From Bacteroidales bacterium (GTDB taxonomy: Bacteria > Bacteroidota > Bacteroidia > Bacteroidales > VadinHA17), in contig JAGGWN010000123.1 in assembly GCA_021157415.1 (NCBI GenBank), positions 20,006 through 84,005 of the forward strand: a stretch of 64,000 bases of DNA, in the 5' to 3' direction. Under the pieces are notes generated by a model, which saw only the letters and a list, made by a program, of their open reading frames with translations, had not been told where the DNA came from and ran no database searches. The stretch's first letter is position 1, and each line of letters begins with the position of its first letter. The translations under genes were made by a program, and so were the position numbers. This document shows positions 8,389 through 16,960 of the stretch, one piece after another.

Positions 8389-10221
8389 TTATTCAAAGTG
8401 TTTTTCAATGTCTGTCAACTGAAGAATATAAAACACCGGTTTGCCCCTTGGGGTATAGCGGGGTTCCTTACAGGCAAACAACCGGTCTGTCAGGTCTCTC
8501 ATTTCCTCCGTGGTAAGGATTTTTCCATAAGGGATAGAGGCGGCCTGTGCTAAAGCACGGGCGACCCTTTCCCGGGCATTGGCAGTTGGATCCGACTCTG
8601 AGATTTTATATTCAACAATAAAAATACGTATCATTTCAGCCGGGTCTGAGAACACACTGCTCCCGGGCACTCCGGTAATACGTATGGAGTTGCCTTCTTC
8701 TTTTTCCCAAGACACACCCAGTTTTTCAATGTCCGGTCTGATTTCCTCCAGCACCGTCAAGTCGGCAGGATCCAGACTTACGGACACCGGGAAAAGCTGT
8801 TGTTGGGAAGTGCTGCCTTCAGAAACAAGAAGCTGCAGGAACTCTTCGAACAGTATGCGTTCATGAGCCCTTTTCTGGTTCACAATCATTAAGCCCGATT
8901 TCACGGCAAACAAAATATATCTGCGTTTAAACTGTAAAAAAGGGATCCCTTCTGCCTGAAGATCTCCCTCCTCATGCTTTATCTCCTGTTGCCCTGTACG
9001 GGTTTCCTGCTCCAATCCTTCGTACATTTTTTCCCACTGCTGTATGGCCTCGGCCTGTGTCCTGGTCCGGAAATCCCCGTGATATGAAGGCCTTATGGTC
9101 TTTTTCTCCTGCTCAAAGGGATTATAATCAGGATTCACCGGCACCTCCGGAGGGGACACTTGTTCCCCGCGGCGCATCACCGGGATTTCAATGGGTGAAG
9201 GATTGTCAAAATCCAAAGAAGGAACAATGTTAAATTTCCCCAAGGCTTCTTTCACCGAGGCATGGAGGATCTGCCAGACTGACTGCTCATCTTCAAACTT
9301 GATCTCCGTTTTTGTAGGATGGATATTGATATCTATCTTATCCGGATCTGTTTCGAAATAGATAAAATAGGAAGGAACCGCCTCCTGGGGAAGAATGTTC
9401 AAGTACGCTTCCGTGATAGCCCGGTGAAAATAAGGATGTTTCATGAAGCGCCCATTGGTAAAGAAGAACTGTTCGCCAAAAGTTTTCTTTGCGAACTCCG
9501 GCTTGCCGACAAATCCATGCACTTTTACAACAGAGGTATCCGTTTGTATGGGGATGAGATGTTGATTTATCACTTTCCCGAAAACGTTGACAATACGTTG
9601 GCGCAGATTGGATACCGCCGGCACCTGATATACATCCGATTCATTATGCCGAAGGGTAAAAGCTATCCCGGGATGTGTCAGCACAATACGCTGGAATTCC
9701 ACCACAATGTGTTTTAACTCTGTAGTGTTGGTCTTAAGAAATTTTCGTCTGGCAGGAATATTATAAAACAGATTTTTCACGGCGAAGTTACTCCCCTCGG
9801 AACAGGCTACCGGTACCTGGCTCTCCACGGCGGAAGCCGCAAGCTGTATATGTGTGCCCAGATCATCTTCTTTTCTTTTTGTTTTCAATTCCACCTGAGC
9901 CACAGCAGCAATCGAAGCCAGAGCCTCTCCACGAAACCCCATAGTACGTATGGAAAACAGATCTTCCGCTTTGCGTATCTTGGAGGTAGCATGTCGTTCG
10001 AAGGCCAGTCGGGCGTCTGTCTCCGACATACCGCAACCATCATCGACTACACGTATCAGGGTTTTTCCGGCGTTGACCACATGTACGGTAATACGGCTAC
10101 TCCCGGCATCTATGGCATTCTCCATCAACTCCTTCACCACCGACGCCGGACGTTGTATCACCTCCCCTGCTGCGATCTGGTTTGCTACCGAATCAGGAAG
10201 CAATCGGATGATATCACTCAT
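8389..10221 (-). CDS. mutL: DNA mismatch repair protein MutL
   Basis: 'IRLLPDSVANQIAAGEVIQRPASVVKELMENAIDAGS', 'TMGFRGEALASIAAVA'. Confidence 0.95.
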   Translation of the reverse strand: MSDIIRLLPDSVANQIAAGEVIQRPASVVKELMENAIDAGSSRITVHVVNAGKTLIRVVDDGCGMSETDARLAFERHATSKIRKAEDLFSIRTMGFRGEALASIAAVAQVELKTKRKEDDLGTHIQLAASAVESQVPVACSEGSNFAVKNLFYNIPARRKFLKTNTTELKHIVVEFQRIVLTHPGIAFTLRHNESDVYQVPAVSNLRQRIVNVFGKVINQHLIPIQTDTSVVKVHGFVGKPEFAKKTFGEQFFFTNGRFMKHPYFHRAITEAYLNILPQEAVPSYFIYFETDPDKIDINIHPTKTEIKFEDEQSVWQILHASVKEALGKFNIVPSLDFDNPSPIEIPVMRRGEQVSPPEVPVNPDYNPFEQEKKTIRPSYHGDFRTRTQAEAIQQWEKMYEGLEQETRTGQQEIKHEEGDLQAEGIPFLQFKRRYILFAVKSGLMIVNQKRAHERILFEEFLQLLVSEGSTSQQQLFPVSVSLDPADLTVLEEIRPDIEKLGVSWEKEEGNSIRITGVPGSSVFSDPAEMIRIFIVEYKISESDPTANARERVARALAQAASIPYGKILTTEEMRDLTDRLFACKEPRYTPRGKPVFYILQLTDIEKHFE

Positions 10222-10238
10222 ACGTGCCGACAGGTTAA

Positions 10239-10523
10239 TTAACTGTATAGTAAGATATATGACAGGAGGAACAGAATCGCCAGAATAACCAGCAACCGTA
10301 AATTGGAAGCTTTCTCCCGACGCTGTGATTTTCTCCTGAAATAGGTGGCCATCTGCCCCCTTCTTATCTTAGGCACATAAGCTTCGCCTTCACGAAGACC
10401 TAGTTCCTTCTCAATCATAGCGATCTTCTGTTGCAAAGCCTCCTTCTCCGGATCATAATACAACGGTGTGTAATGAAACCTTCGGGGTTTCGCAGGGCTG
10501 AAAAAACTGGGTAATGAGGACAT
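10239..10523 (-). CDS. Small protein with C-terminal transmembrane segment
   Basis: ORF of 94 aa between mutL and acyl-CoA dehydrogenase, C-terminal hydrophobic helix. Confidence 0.5.
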   Translation of the reverse strand: MSSLPSFFSPAKPRRFHYTPLYYDPEKEALQQKIAMIEKELGLREGEAYVPKIRRGQMATYFRRKSQRREKASNLRLLVILAILFLLSYILLYS

Positions 10524-10600
10524 TTTTATCGTTCTTTAATCGTACAAATTTACTAAAATATAACCACTTTAACAATCCGTTACCCGCTATATTTCCTTGT

Positions 10601-12316
10601 TTAATGCTCTTCCTGTTTGAATCTACCCAGGTCATTGATGGAAGAGATCATAATAAACTCTGCCCTTTCTCTGTTTTCAGCCCGGGCATTGCGAACAAAC
10701 ACTTCCAGAGATTTCCAGAAACGTGATTCCCTGTTTGTATCCAGCAAAAGCAGATACCCCATAATAATATTCCCTGCCATCTCCACCAGACGCCGGGCAT
10801 GAAAATCAATAAACTCCTTGTTTTCCGTTTCGTGTACTTTCCCGGAAGCATGCTCAAATTCCTCGGTCATACTGACAAGCATCCGCCTGTATGTATGCAG
10901 CTCGGGTTTGACTTTGGTTTCTTCATATTCCCTGATCTGTTTCAGCAGCGTTCCTCTGGCAATACCGGCAATGGCTGCTACCACCTGCAATTGTGTTGTC
11001 CCTTCATAAATAGATGTGATACGGGCATCCCGGTAAATACGTTCAATAGGATAGTCTTTCATGAAGCCGGAGCCTCCGTGGATTTGTAAGGCATCATAAG
11101 CAATACGGTTGCATATCTCTGAGGCCAGTCCTTTGGCCAGAGGAGTGTAGGCTTCTGCCAGTTGTTGATATTTTTTCATTTCCTGCCTTTCTTCCTTCTC
11201 CAGGGATCTTTCTTTGGAAATATGAAACCAGGCTTTATACATATCTACAAAACGGGCCGTTTCATACAGCAGGGAACGGCTGGCGTCCAGCTTGGACTTC
11301 ATGACAGAGAGCATCTCGTACACAGCAGGAAAATGTATAATCGGTTTCCCGAACTGTTCTCTTTCTTTGGCGAAGGCCAGTGCTTCGCGGTAGGCTGCCT
11401 CAGCAATGCCCACCGACTGTGCTGCAATACCCAGACGAGCCCCGTTCATCAGCGACATAACATACCGTATCAAACCCATACGGCGCGAACCTACCAACTC
11501 AGCCGGCGTGTTACGGTAAACCAGTTCGCACGTGGGAGAGCCGATGATGCCCAGTTTGTGTTCAATGCGTCTTACTTTTGTGATATGGTATTTTTTATTA
11601 TCATAAATAAACATGGACAGGCCTCTGCCATCTTTTGTTCCTTCTTCCGAACGGGCCAGGACCAATGAAATATCCCCGTCCCCATTGGTAATAAATCGTT
11701 TGACACCATTCAGATACCATTGATCCTTCTCCTTGTCATACGTAGCTTTCAACTGCACAGACTGCAGGTCTGAACCGGCATCAGGTTCTGTAAGAGCCAT
11801 AGACCCTGTCTCGCCCTGACAAAAACGTGGCAGATACCTGTCTTTCTGCTTCTCCGAAGCAAACTCATGAATGGTTTCGGCACAATCCTGCAGTCCCCAG
11901 ATATTTACAAAAGCAGCATCTGCCCGGGAAACCATATCCGCTACCATCGTGTAAGGCACAATGGAAAAATTCAGGCCCCCGTATTTGCGGGGTAACGTGA
12001 TCCCCATCAACCCGGCCTTACGTATTGCTTCCAGGTTGATCTCTGTGCCTCTGGCATATTTTACTCGGTTATCCCTGACCTCAGGACCCTCCTCATCTAT
12101 ATCTTCAGCATTCGGAGCAATAATATCACCGCAGATCTCCCCTACCACATCCAACACTCTCTCATAGCTGTCCATGGTATCTTCAAAATCCACAGGAGCA
12201 TAATCATATTTTACCTTGTCAGCAAAATTGCGTTCCTTCAATGCAACGATTTTCTTCATTAAAGGATGGTTCATATGAAATTTCAGGTCAGGATTATCCG
12301 TATAAAAATTTGGCAT
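10601..12316 (-). CDS. Acyl-CoA dehydrogenase family protein
   Basis: 'MALTEPDAGSDLQSVQLKA', 'QIHGGSGFMKDYPIERIYRDARITSIYEGTTQLQ'. Confidence 0.95.
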   Translation of the reverse strand: MPNFYTDNPDLKFHMNHPLMKKIVALKERNFADKVKYDYAPVDFEDTMDSYERVLDVVGEICGDIIAPNAEDIDEEGPEVRDNRVKYARGTEINLEAIRKAGLMGITLPRKYGGLNFSIVPYTMVADMVSRADAAFVNIWGLQDCAETIHEFASEKQKDRYLPRFCQGETGSMALTEPDAGSDLQSVQLKATYDKEKDQWYLNGVKRFITNGDGDISLVLARSEEGTKDGRGLSMFIYDNKKYHITKVRRIEHKLGIIGSPTCELVYRNTPAELVGSRRMGLIRYVMSLMNGARLGIAAQSVGIAEAAYREALAFAKEREQFGKPIIHFPAVYEMLSVMKSKLDASRSLLYETARFVDMYKAWFHISKERSLEKEERQEMKKYQQLAEAYTPLAKGLASEICNRIAYDALQIHGGSGFMKDYPIERIYRDARITSIYEGTTQLQVVAAIAGIARGTLLKQIREYEETKVKPELHTYRRMLVSMTEEFEHASGKVHETENKEFIDFHARRLVEMAGNIIMGYLLLLDTNRESRFWKSLEVFVRNARAENRERAEFIMISSINDLGRFKQEEH

Positions 12317-12354
12317 TGTTCTGTTTTTTTAATTAGCTGGATCTTTCAAGATGG

Positions 12355-13374
12355 TTATTTGGAATTCTCTTTATAATATTTGATCATTTTAGGTATTACA
12401 TCTTCAACATTTCCCATGATAGCATAATCTGCAATCTTATTGATCGGTGCTTCCGGATCATTATTGACTGAAATAACCATGGCTGACTCCTGCATCCCCG
12501 CGATATGTTGTACTTGTCCGGAAATACCGCAGGCAATATAGAGCTTCGGCCGTACCGTCACGCCTGTCTGTCCGATCTGGCGATCGTGTTCTGCAAACCC
12601 GGCATCTACCGCAGCACGCGAAGCTCCCACTTCTGCCCCGATTAGTTCGGCAAATTGGTAAAGCATTTCAAAATTTTCCTTCGATCCTACCCCATATCCA
12701 CCGGAAACAATCACCGGAGCTCCTTTAAGGTTCACCCCCGACTCTTCCATATGTCGTTCAATCACTTTCACAACAAAATCTTCCGGTTTGACAAATTTGT
12801 CAACATCTATCTTTTTCACTTCTCCGCTGCGAGGCTTTTTGCATTTCTCCATTTTCATAACCCCTTCACGTACAGTAGCCATCTGGGGTTTGTTTTCCGG
12901 ATTAATAATCGTAGCAATAATATTTCCCCCAAAAGCAGGCCTGATTTGCAACAACAGGTTTTTATAGGTTTTTCCGGCTCTTTTGTCGGTATGTTCCCCG
13001 ATTTCCAGGGCAGTACAATCAGCCGTAAGACCGCTACTTAACGCCGATGAAACACGAGGACCGAGGTCTCGCCCGAAACTGGTAGCACCCAACAAAGCCA
13101 CCTGCGGTTTTTCCTGCCTGAACAGCTTTACGGTAATGCTGGTATAAGGTAAGGTAGTATAATGCTCCAAACGAACATCGTCGGCCAGCCAAACCGCATC
13201 GGCCCCATAATCAAAAGCTTCTTTTTCCAGTCCTTTAAGCTTGTATCCTATGATCAGTGCCTCCTGTTCACAGCCAAGCTGATCTGCCAGTTTCCGTCCT
13301 TTGGTCAGTAGTTCCAGGCTGATATCCGCTATCTTGCCATTTTCCAGTTCACATATAACAAATAAATTATCCAC
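12355..13374 (-). CDS. etfA: Electron transfer flavoprotein subunit alpha
   Basis: C-terminal FAD-binding 'YIACGISGQVQHIAGMQESAMVISVNNDPEAPI'. Confidence 0.95.
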   Translation of the reverse strand: MDNLFVICELENGKIADISLELLTKGRKLADQLGCEQEALIIGYKLKGLEKEAFDYGADAVWLADDVRLEHYTTLPYTSITVKLFRQEKPQVALLGATSFGRDLGPRVSSALSSGLTADCTALEIGEHTDKRAGKTYKNLLLQIRPAFGGNIIATIINPENKPQMATVREGVMKMEKCKKPRSGEVKKIDVDKFVKPEDFVVKVIERHMEESGVNLKGAPVIVSGGYGVGSKENFEMLYQFAELIGAEVGASRAAVDAGFAEHDRQIGQTGVTVRPKLYIACGISGQVQHIAGMQESAMVISVNNDPEAPINKIADYAIMGNVEDVIPKMIKYYKENSK

Positions 13375-13426
13375 TTTCTTCTGATTTTGAGGTTTGCAAT
13401 TTCATGAACAAATGGGGAAAGATGTA

Positions 13427-14302
13427 TTATCCCAGGGTATGATTGCTGATCAGTTCTTTCATTAACCACTCAATATTTTGATTGTCTGCTTCCAGCACCT
13501 TGGCCTCCTTCGCCTGGAACACTACATTCTCAACTTTCTTTACTTTTGTAGGAGAACCCGACAACCCCAGCCTCTCCGGTTCGGCCTCTATATCTCCGAC
13601 ATTCCATTCCGGAAGATTCAGGAACGGCCGGTCATCATACATAAAAATATAATCTTCGGAAACATTCTGTCTTTCGCTGATCGTAGTGGCATATTTGTAC
13701 TTCATGATCAGTTTGGCATTTCTCGGACGGCAGTTCGGTGCCGTTCCCGTAACTGTGATCAGGAGAGGAAAAGTGGATTCCACCGTTTCTACGCCTTTTT
13801 CGAGACGTCTCTTGACCACAATTTTGTTTTTCTTTATTTCCACGATCTCTTCCGCATAGGTTACCTGCGGGACACCCAGCTTTTCAGCCACCTGCGGACC
13901 CACCTGTGCCGTATCTCCGTCAATAGCCTGGCGTCCTGCCAGAATAAAATCAAAATCACCCATTTTCACAATCGCCCGTGAGAGGGCATAAGAAGTAGCC
14001 AAGGTATCAGAGCCAGCAAAAGCCCTGTCTGTCAGCAGATATCCGTTATCGGCCCCACGGTACAAACCTTCCCGTATAATTTCCGCAGCGCGGGGAGGTC
14101 CCATAGTCAGGATGGTAACCGTACTCCCGGGATACTTGTCTTTAAGACGCAATGCCTGCTCCAGTGCATTCAAATCTTCCGGATTGAAAATAGCCGGTAA
14201 AGCCGCCCTGTTCACGGTCCCGTCTTCTTTCATGGCATCTTTCCCTACATTGCGTGTGTCCGGCACCTGTTTGGCCAATACAATGATTTTGAAGTTCTTC
14301 AT
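13427..14302 (-). CDS. etfB: Electron transfer flavoprotein subunit beta
   Basis: 'IIVLAKQVPDT', 'DFILAGRQAIDGDTAQVGPQVAEKLGVPQVTYA'. Confidence 0.95.
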   Translation of the reverse strand: MKNFKIIVLAKQVPDTRNVGKDAMKEDGTVNRAALPAIFNPEDLNALEQALRLKDKYPGSTVTILTMGPPRAAEIIREGLYRGADNGYLLTDRAFAGSDTLATSYALSRAIVKMGDFDFILAGRQAIDGDTAQVGPQVAEKLGVPQVTYAEEIVEIKKNKIVVKRRLEKGVETVESTFPLLITVTGTAPNCRPRNAKLIMKYKYATTISERQNVSEDYIFMYDDRPFLNLPEWNVGDIEAEPERLGLSGSPTKVKKVENVVFQAKEAKVLEADNQNIEWLMKELISNHTLG

Positions 14303-14326
14303 ACAGTTCTGTTTTTTTTACCTCTT

Positions 14327-14363
14327 GATGGGAACCGATCTGTGAGTGAATATCCCATCGGTT
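14327..14363 (-). promoter_or_regulatory. Interlocked double dyad in etfB 5' leader (candidate pseudoknot or switch)
   Basis: Minus strand AACCGATGGGATATTCACTCACAGATCGGTTCCCATC: AACCGAT/ATCGGTT and GATGGGA/TCCCATC in a-b-a'-b' order. Confidence 0.5.
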
Positions 14364-14377
14364 GTTTTTTTGTCCCG

Positions 14378-14407
14378 CAAATATAGATTTTTTTCTGCAT
14401 TGACAAA
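14378..14407 (-). promoter_or_regulatory. Bacteroidota-type promoter for etfB-etfA-acd, TTTTTG-N18-TATATTTG
   Basis: Minus strand reads TTTTTG tcaatgcagaaaaaaatc TATATTTG, about 75 nt upstream of etfB start. Confidence 0.7.
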
Positions 14408-14422
14408 AACCCGTCCTTTACC

Positions 14423-14503
14423 ACCTCTATGGTTCGGGGTTTTACCATACAAGACAAAACCAAAGGATATTTTCTTGCAGGAAAGGTATAAACACATAGA
14501 GGT
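14423..14503. other. Candidate structured non-coding region
   Basis: Perfect ACCTCTATG/CATAGAGGT arms enclosing GGTTTT/AAAACC and TACC/GGTA pairings, in a 390-nt gap without a convincing ORF. Confidence 0.35.
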
Positions 14504-14694
14504 GCTGGGCCTCATCCCGACCCTGAGTAGTGCTTTTATCATCAGCTACCAGAAACCGGGTACCGGCGCAGAGTGGTCGCACAAAGGCACCCAATGGGTC
14601 TTTTTGCCCTCTCTGACTTATTCTGTTACTATTATCCCGGCAAAAAAATACATTACAAAATGCAACCCGTTCATCCTAACGATCAAAAGACCGG

Positions 14695-16038
14695 TTATTT
14701 CTCCCTTTGCACTTTCTCTAAAAACTCGCCCAGAACGTTTTCCAGGGTAGGATCTCCTATTTCCTGCAAATCATAATAAACCCGGGTATTGGGTTTATTT
14801 ATCTTAATGATCCTGTTCAGGTCGATCGGCGTTCCGATCACCACGGCGTCACAATTTGTATTTTCAATGGTTTTCTCCAGGTCGTGCAATTGTTCTTCTC
14901 CATAGCCCATGGCAGGAAGGAGTGTTCCAATGCCCGGATAGGTCTCGAAGGTCTGTTGCAGTTTCCCTGCCAGATAAGAACGGGGATCCACCGTTTCTAT
15001 CGCACCGTATTTGCGGGCTGCGACCATACCGGCGCCCAATTTCATTCCCCCATGTGTCAGGGTGGGACCGTCTTCCACAACCAGCACCCTCTTTCCCCGT
15101 ATCACTGCCGGATTGTCAACACGTATCGGCGAAGCTGCATCAATGACTCTGGCCTGCGGGACCAGTTCCCTGATGTTTTTTCTGACCCATTCAATATCTT
15201 CCGGTCTGGCGGTATCCATCTTATTTATGATCACCACATCCGCCATGCGAAAGGTCACCTCTCCCGGATAATAAGAACGTTCATGACCCGCTCTGTGCGG
15301 ATCCGTAACCGTAATGGTAAGATCAGGCCTGTAAAACGGAAAATCATTGTTGCCGCCATCCCACAAGATCACATCGCAGCCGTCAGGATCATTCTCGGCA
15401 GCCCGCAAAATCGCTTCGTAATCCACCCCCGCATAGATCACATTGCCCCGTACAATGTGCGGTTCATATTCCTCCATCTCCTCAATGGTGCAATGATATT
15501 TTTCCAGATCCTCCAGACGGGCAAACCGCTGTACTTTTTGTGCCGCCAGATCGCCATAAGGCATCGGATGCCTTATGGCTACCACCTTTAATCCTTTGTT
15601 CATCAATATCTCAATCACCCGCCGTGAGGTCTGACTCTTTCCACATCCCGTACGTATGGCTCCCACCGCTATGACAGGTTTGGTGCTCCTTATCATGGTA
15701 TCATCAGGCCCCAGCAACCAGAAAGAAGCCCCGTTTGCATTGACAATAGCACTTGTGGCCATGACCTTCTGATAAGGAACATCACTATAGGAAAATACAC
15801 AATCCTTAATTTCCATCTCCTTTATCAAACGCGGCAGATCTTCTTCAGCATAGATAGGAATCCCTTCAGGATACAAAGGCCCGGATAACTCAGGCGGATA
15901 CATGCGCCCGTCAATATCCGGGATCTGTGCTGCCGTAAAAGCCATAACTTCATAATGGTCATTGCCACGGAAAAAGGTGTTAAAATTGTGAAAATCCCTT
16001 CCCGCTGCTCCGATGATGATAATTCTTCTTCTTGTCAT
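14695..16038 (-). CDS. Cyclic 2,3-diphosphoglycerate synthetase-like P-loop GTPase family protein
   Basis: 'IAVGAIRTGCGKSQTSRRVIEIL' P-loop, 'CDVILWDGGNNDFPFYRPDLTITVTDPHRAGHE', 'DVVIINKMDTA'. Confidence 0.8.
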   Translation of the reverse strand: MTRRRIIIIGAAGRDFHNFNTFFRGNDHYEVMAFTAAQIPDIDGRMYPPELSGPLYPEGIPIYAEEDLPRLIKEMEIKDCVFSYSDVPYQKVMATSAIVNANGASFWLLGPDDTMIRSTKPVIAVGAIRTGCGKSQTSRRVIEILMNKGLKVVAIRHPMPYGDLAAQKVQRFARLEDLEKYHCTIEEMEEYEPHIVRGNVIYAGVDYEAILRAAENDPDGCDVILWDGGNNDFPFYRPDLTITVTDPHRAGHERSYYPGEVTFRMADVVIINKMDTARPEDIEWVRKNIRELVPQARVIDAASPIRVDNPAVIRGKRVLVVEDGPTLTHGGMKLGAGMVAARKYGAIETVDPRSYLAGKLQQTFETYPGIGTLLPAMGYGEEQLHDLEKTIENTNCDAVVIGTPIDLNRIIKINKPNTRVYYDLQEIGDPTLENVLGEFLEKVQREK

Positions 16039-16266
16039 AACATTAAAAGATTTAAAATAAATACAATATACAATAATCGTATAAATATACGCTATAATAA
16101 TAAATTAAAAAAAACGTTTTGAAAGAAAGGTCTGAACGATTCGGCAGTGATTAACGTTACGTTCTGTAAACAAATATTTTACAAGACAGATGGAAGAACA
16201 AAAAAAAAATCTTTTTAGCAACCATTTTGGCACAATTTTCGTCTTTGTATTAAGAAGCAATCTTTT

Positions 16267-16908
16267 ATGAATTATTTGGCCCATACATTCTTATCCGGTG
16301 ATTCTGATCAGGTCAGGATAGGAAATTTTATTGGAGATTACGTAAAGGGGAGTGATTTTAACTTTTATCCTGAGGGGATTAAAAAAGGCATTATTCTGCA
16401 CCGGCATATTGATTATTTTACGGACAATCATCCGGTGGTTCAGGAAAGCAAATCCAGACTTATCCCTTTCTATCATAAGTATGCAGGGGTGATCATTGAT
16501 ATTTTTTATGACCATTTTCTTTCGGCCAACTGGGATTTTATTTCATCTATACCATTAAAAGAACTGGCTAAAATCACTTACCGGAACCTGCATGACAACT
16601 ATGACATCCTTCCGGAGGCTATCAGAAGAGTAGTTCCCTCCTTTATCTTTAACCGGTGGCTTGAAGCTTATAATACCGTGGAAGGGATTGATTTGGTATT
16701 AAAAAAAATGAGTACGGTTACCTCCTTACCTGATTTTACGGATGAGGCCATCAACACCATGATTCTGTATTACGATAAATTCAGGGAAGAGTTTTTTGAG
16801 TTTTTCCCGGATATTGTCCATTACGTTACCACTACGTTCGATGTTCATCTGTATCTTTCAGAGAACTTTATTGTAGAATTCTCCGAAGCCGAAAAGAAAA
16901 GAAGCTGA
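16267..16908 (+). CDS. Acyl carrier protein phosphodiesterase (AcpH) family protein
   Basis: 'MNYLAHTFLSGDSDQVRIGNFIGDYVKG...LHRHIDYFTDNHP'. Confidence 0.88.
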   Translation: MNYLAHTFLSGDSDQVRIGNFIGDYVKGSDFNFYPEGIKKGIILHRHIDYFTDNHPVVQESKSRLIPFYHKYAGVIIDIFYDHFLSANWDFISSIPLKELAKITYRNLHDNYDILPEAIRRVVPSFIFNRWLEAYNTVEGIDLVLKKMSTVTSLPDFTDEAINTMILYYDKFREEFFEFFPDIVHYVTTTFDVHLYLSENFIVEFSEAEKKRS

Positions 16909-16960
16909 AAAGAAACGATGACCGAAGCATTAACGGTTACTTTCCGGTCTTTTATCCTGA

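Noticed and set aside
14346-14750. 134-aa plus-strand ORF (and minus-strand 14318-14542) in the etfB-cPGS gap
   Set aside because: No family signature, overlaps the etfB promoter/leader and the 3' end of the cPGS-like gene; better explained as non-coding sequence.
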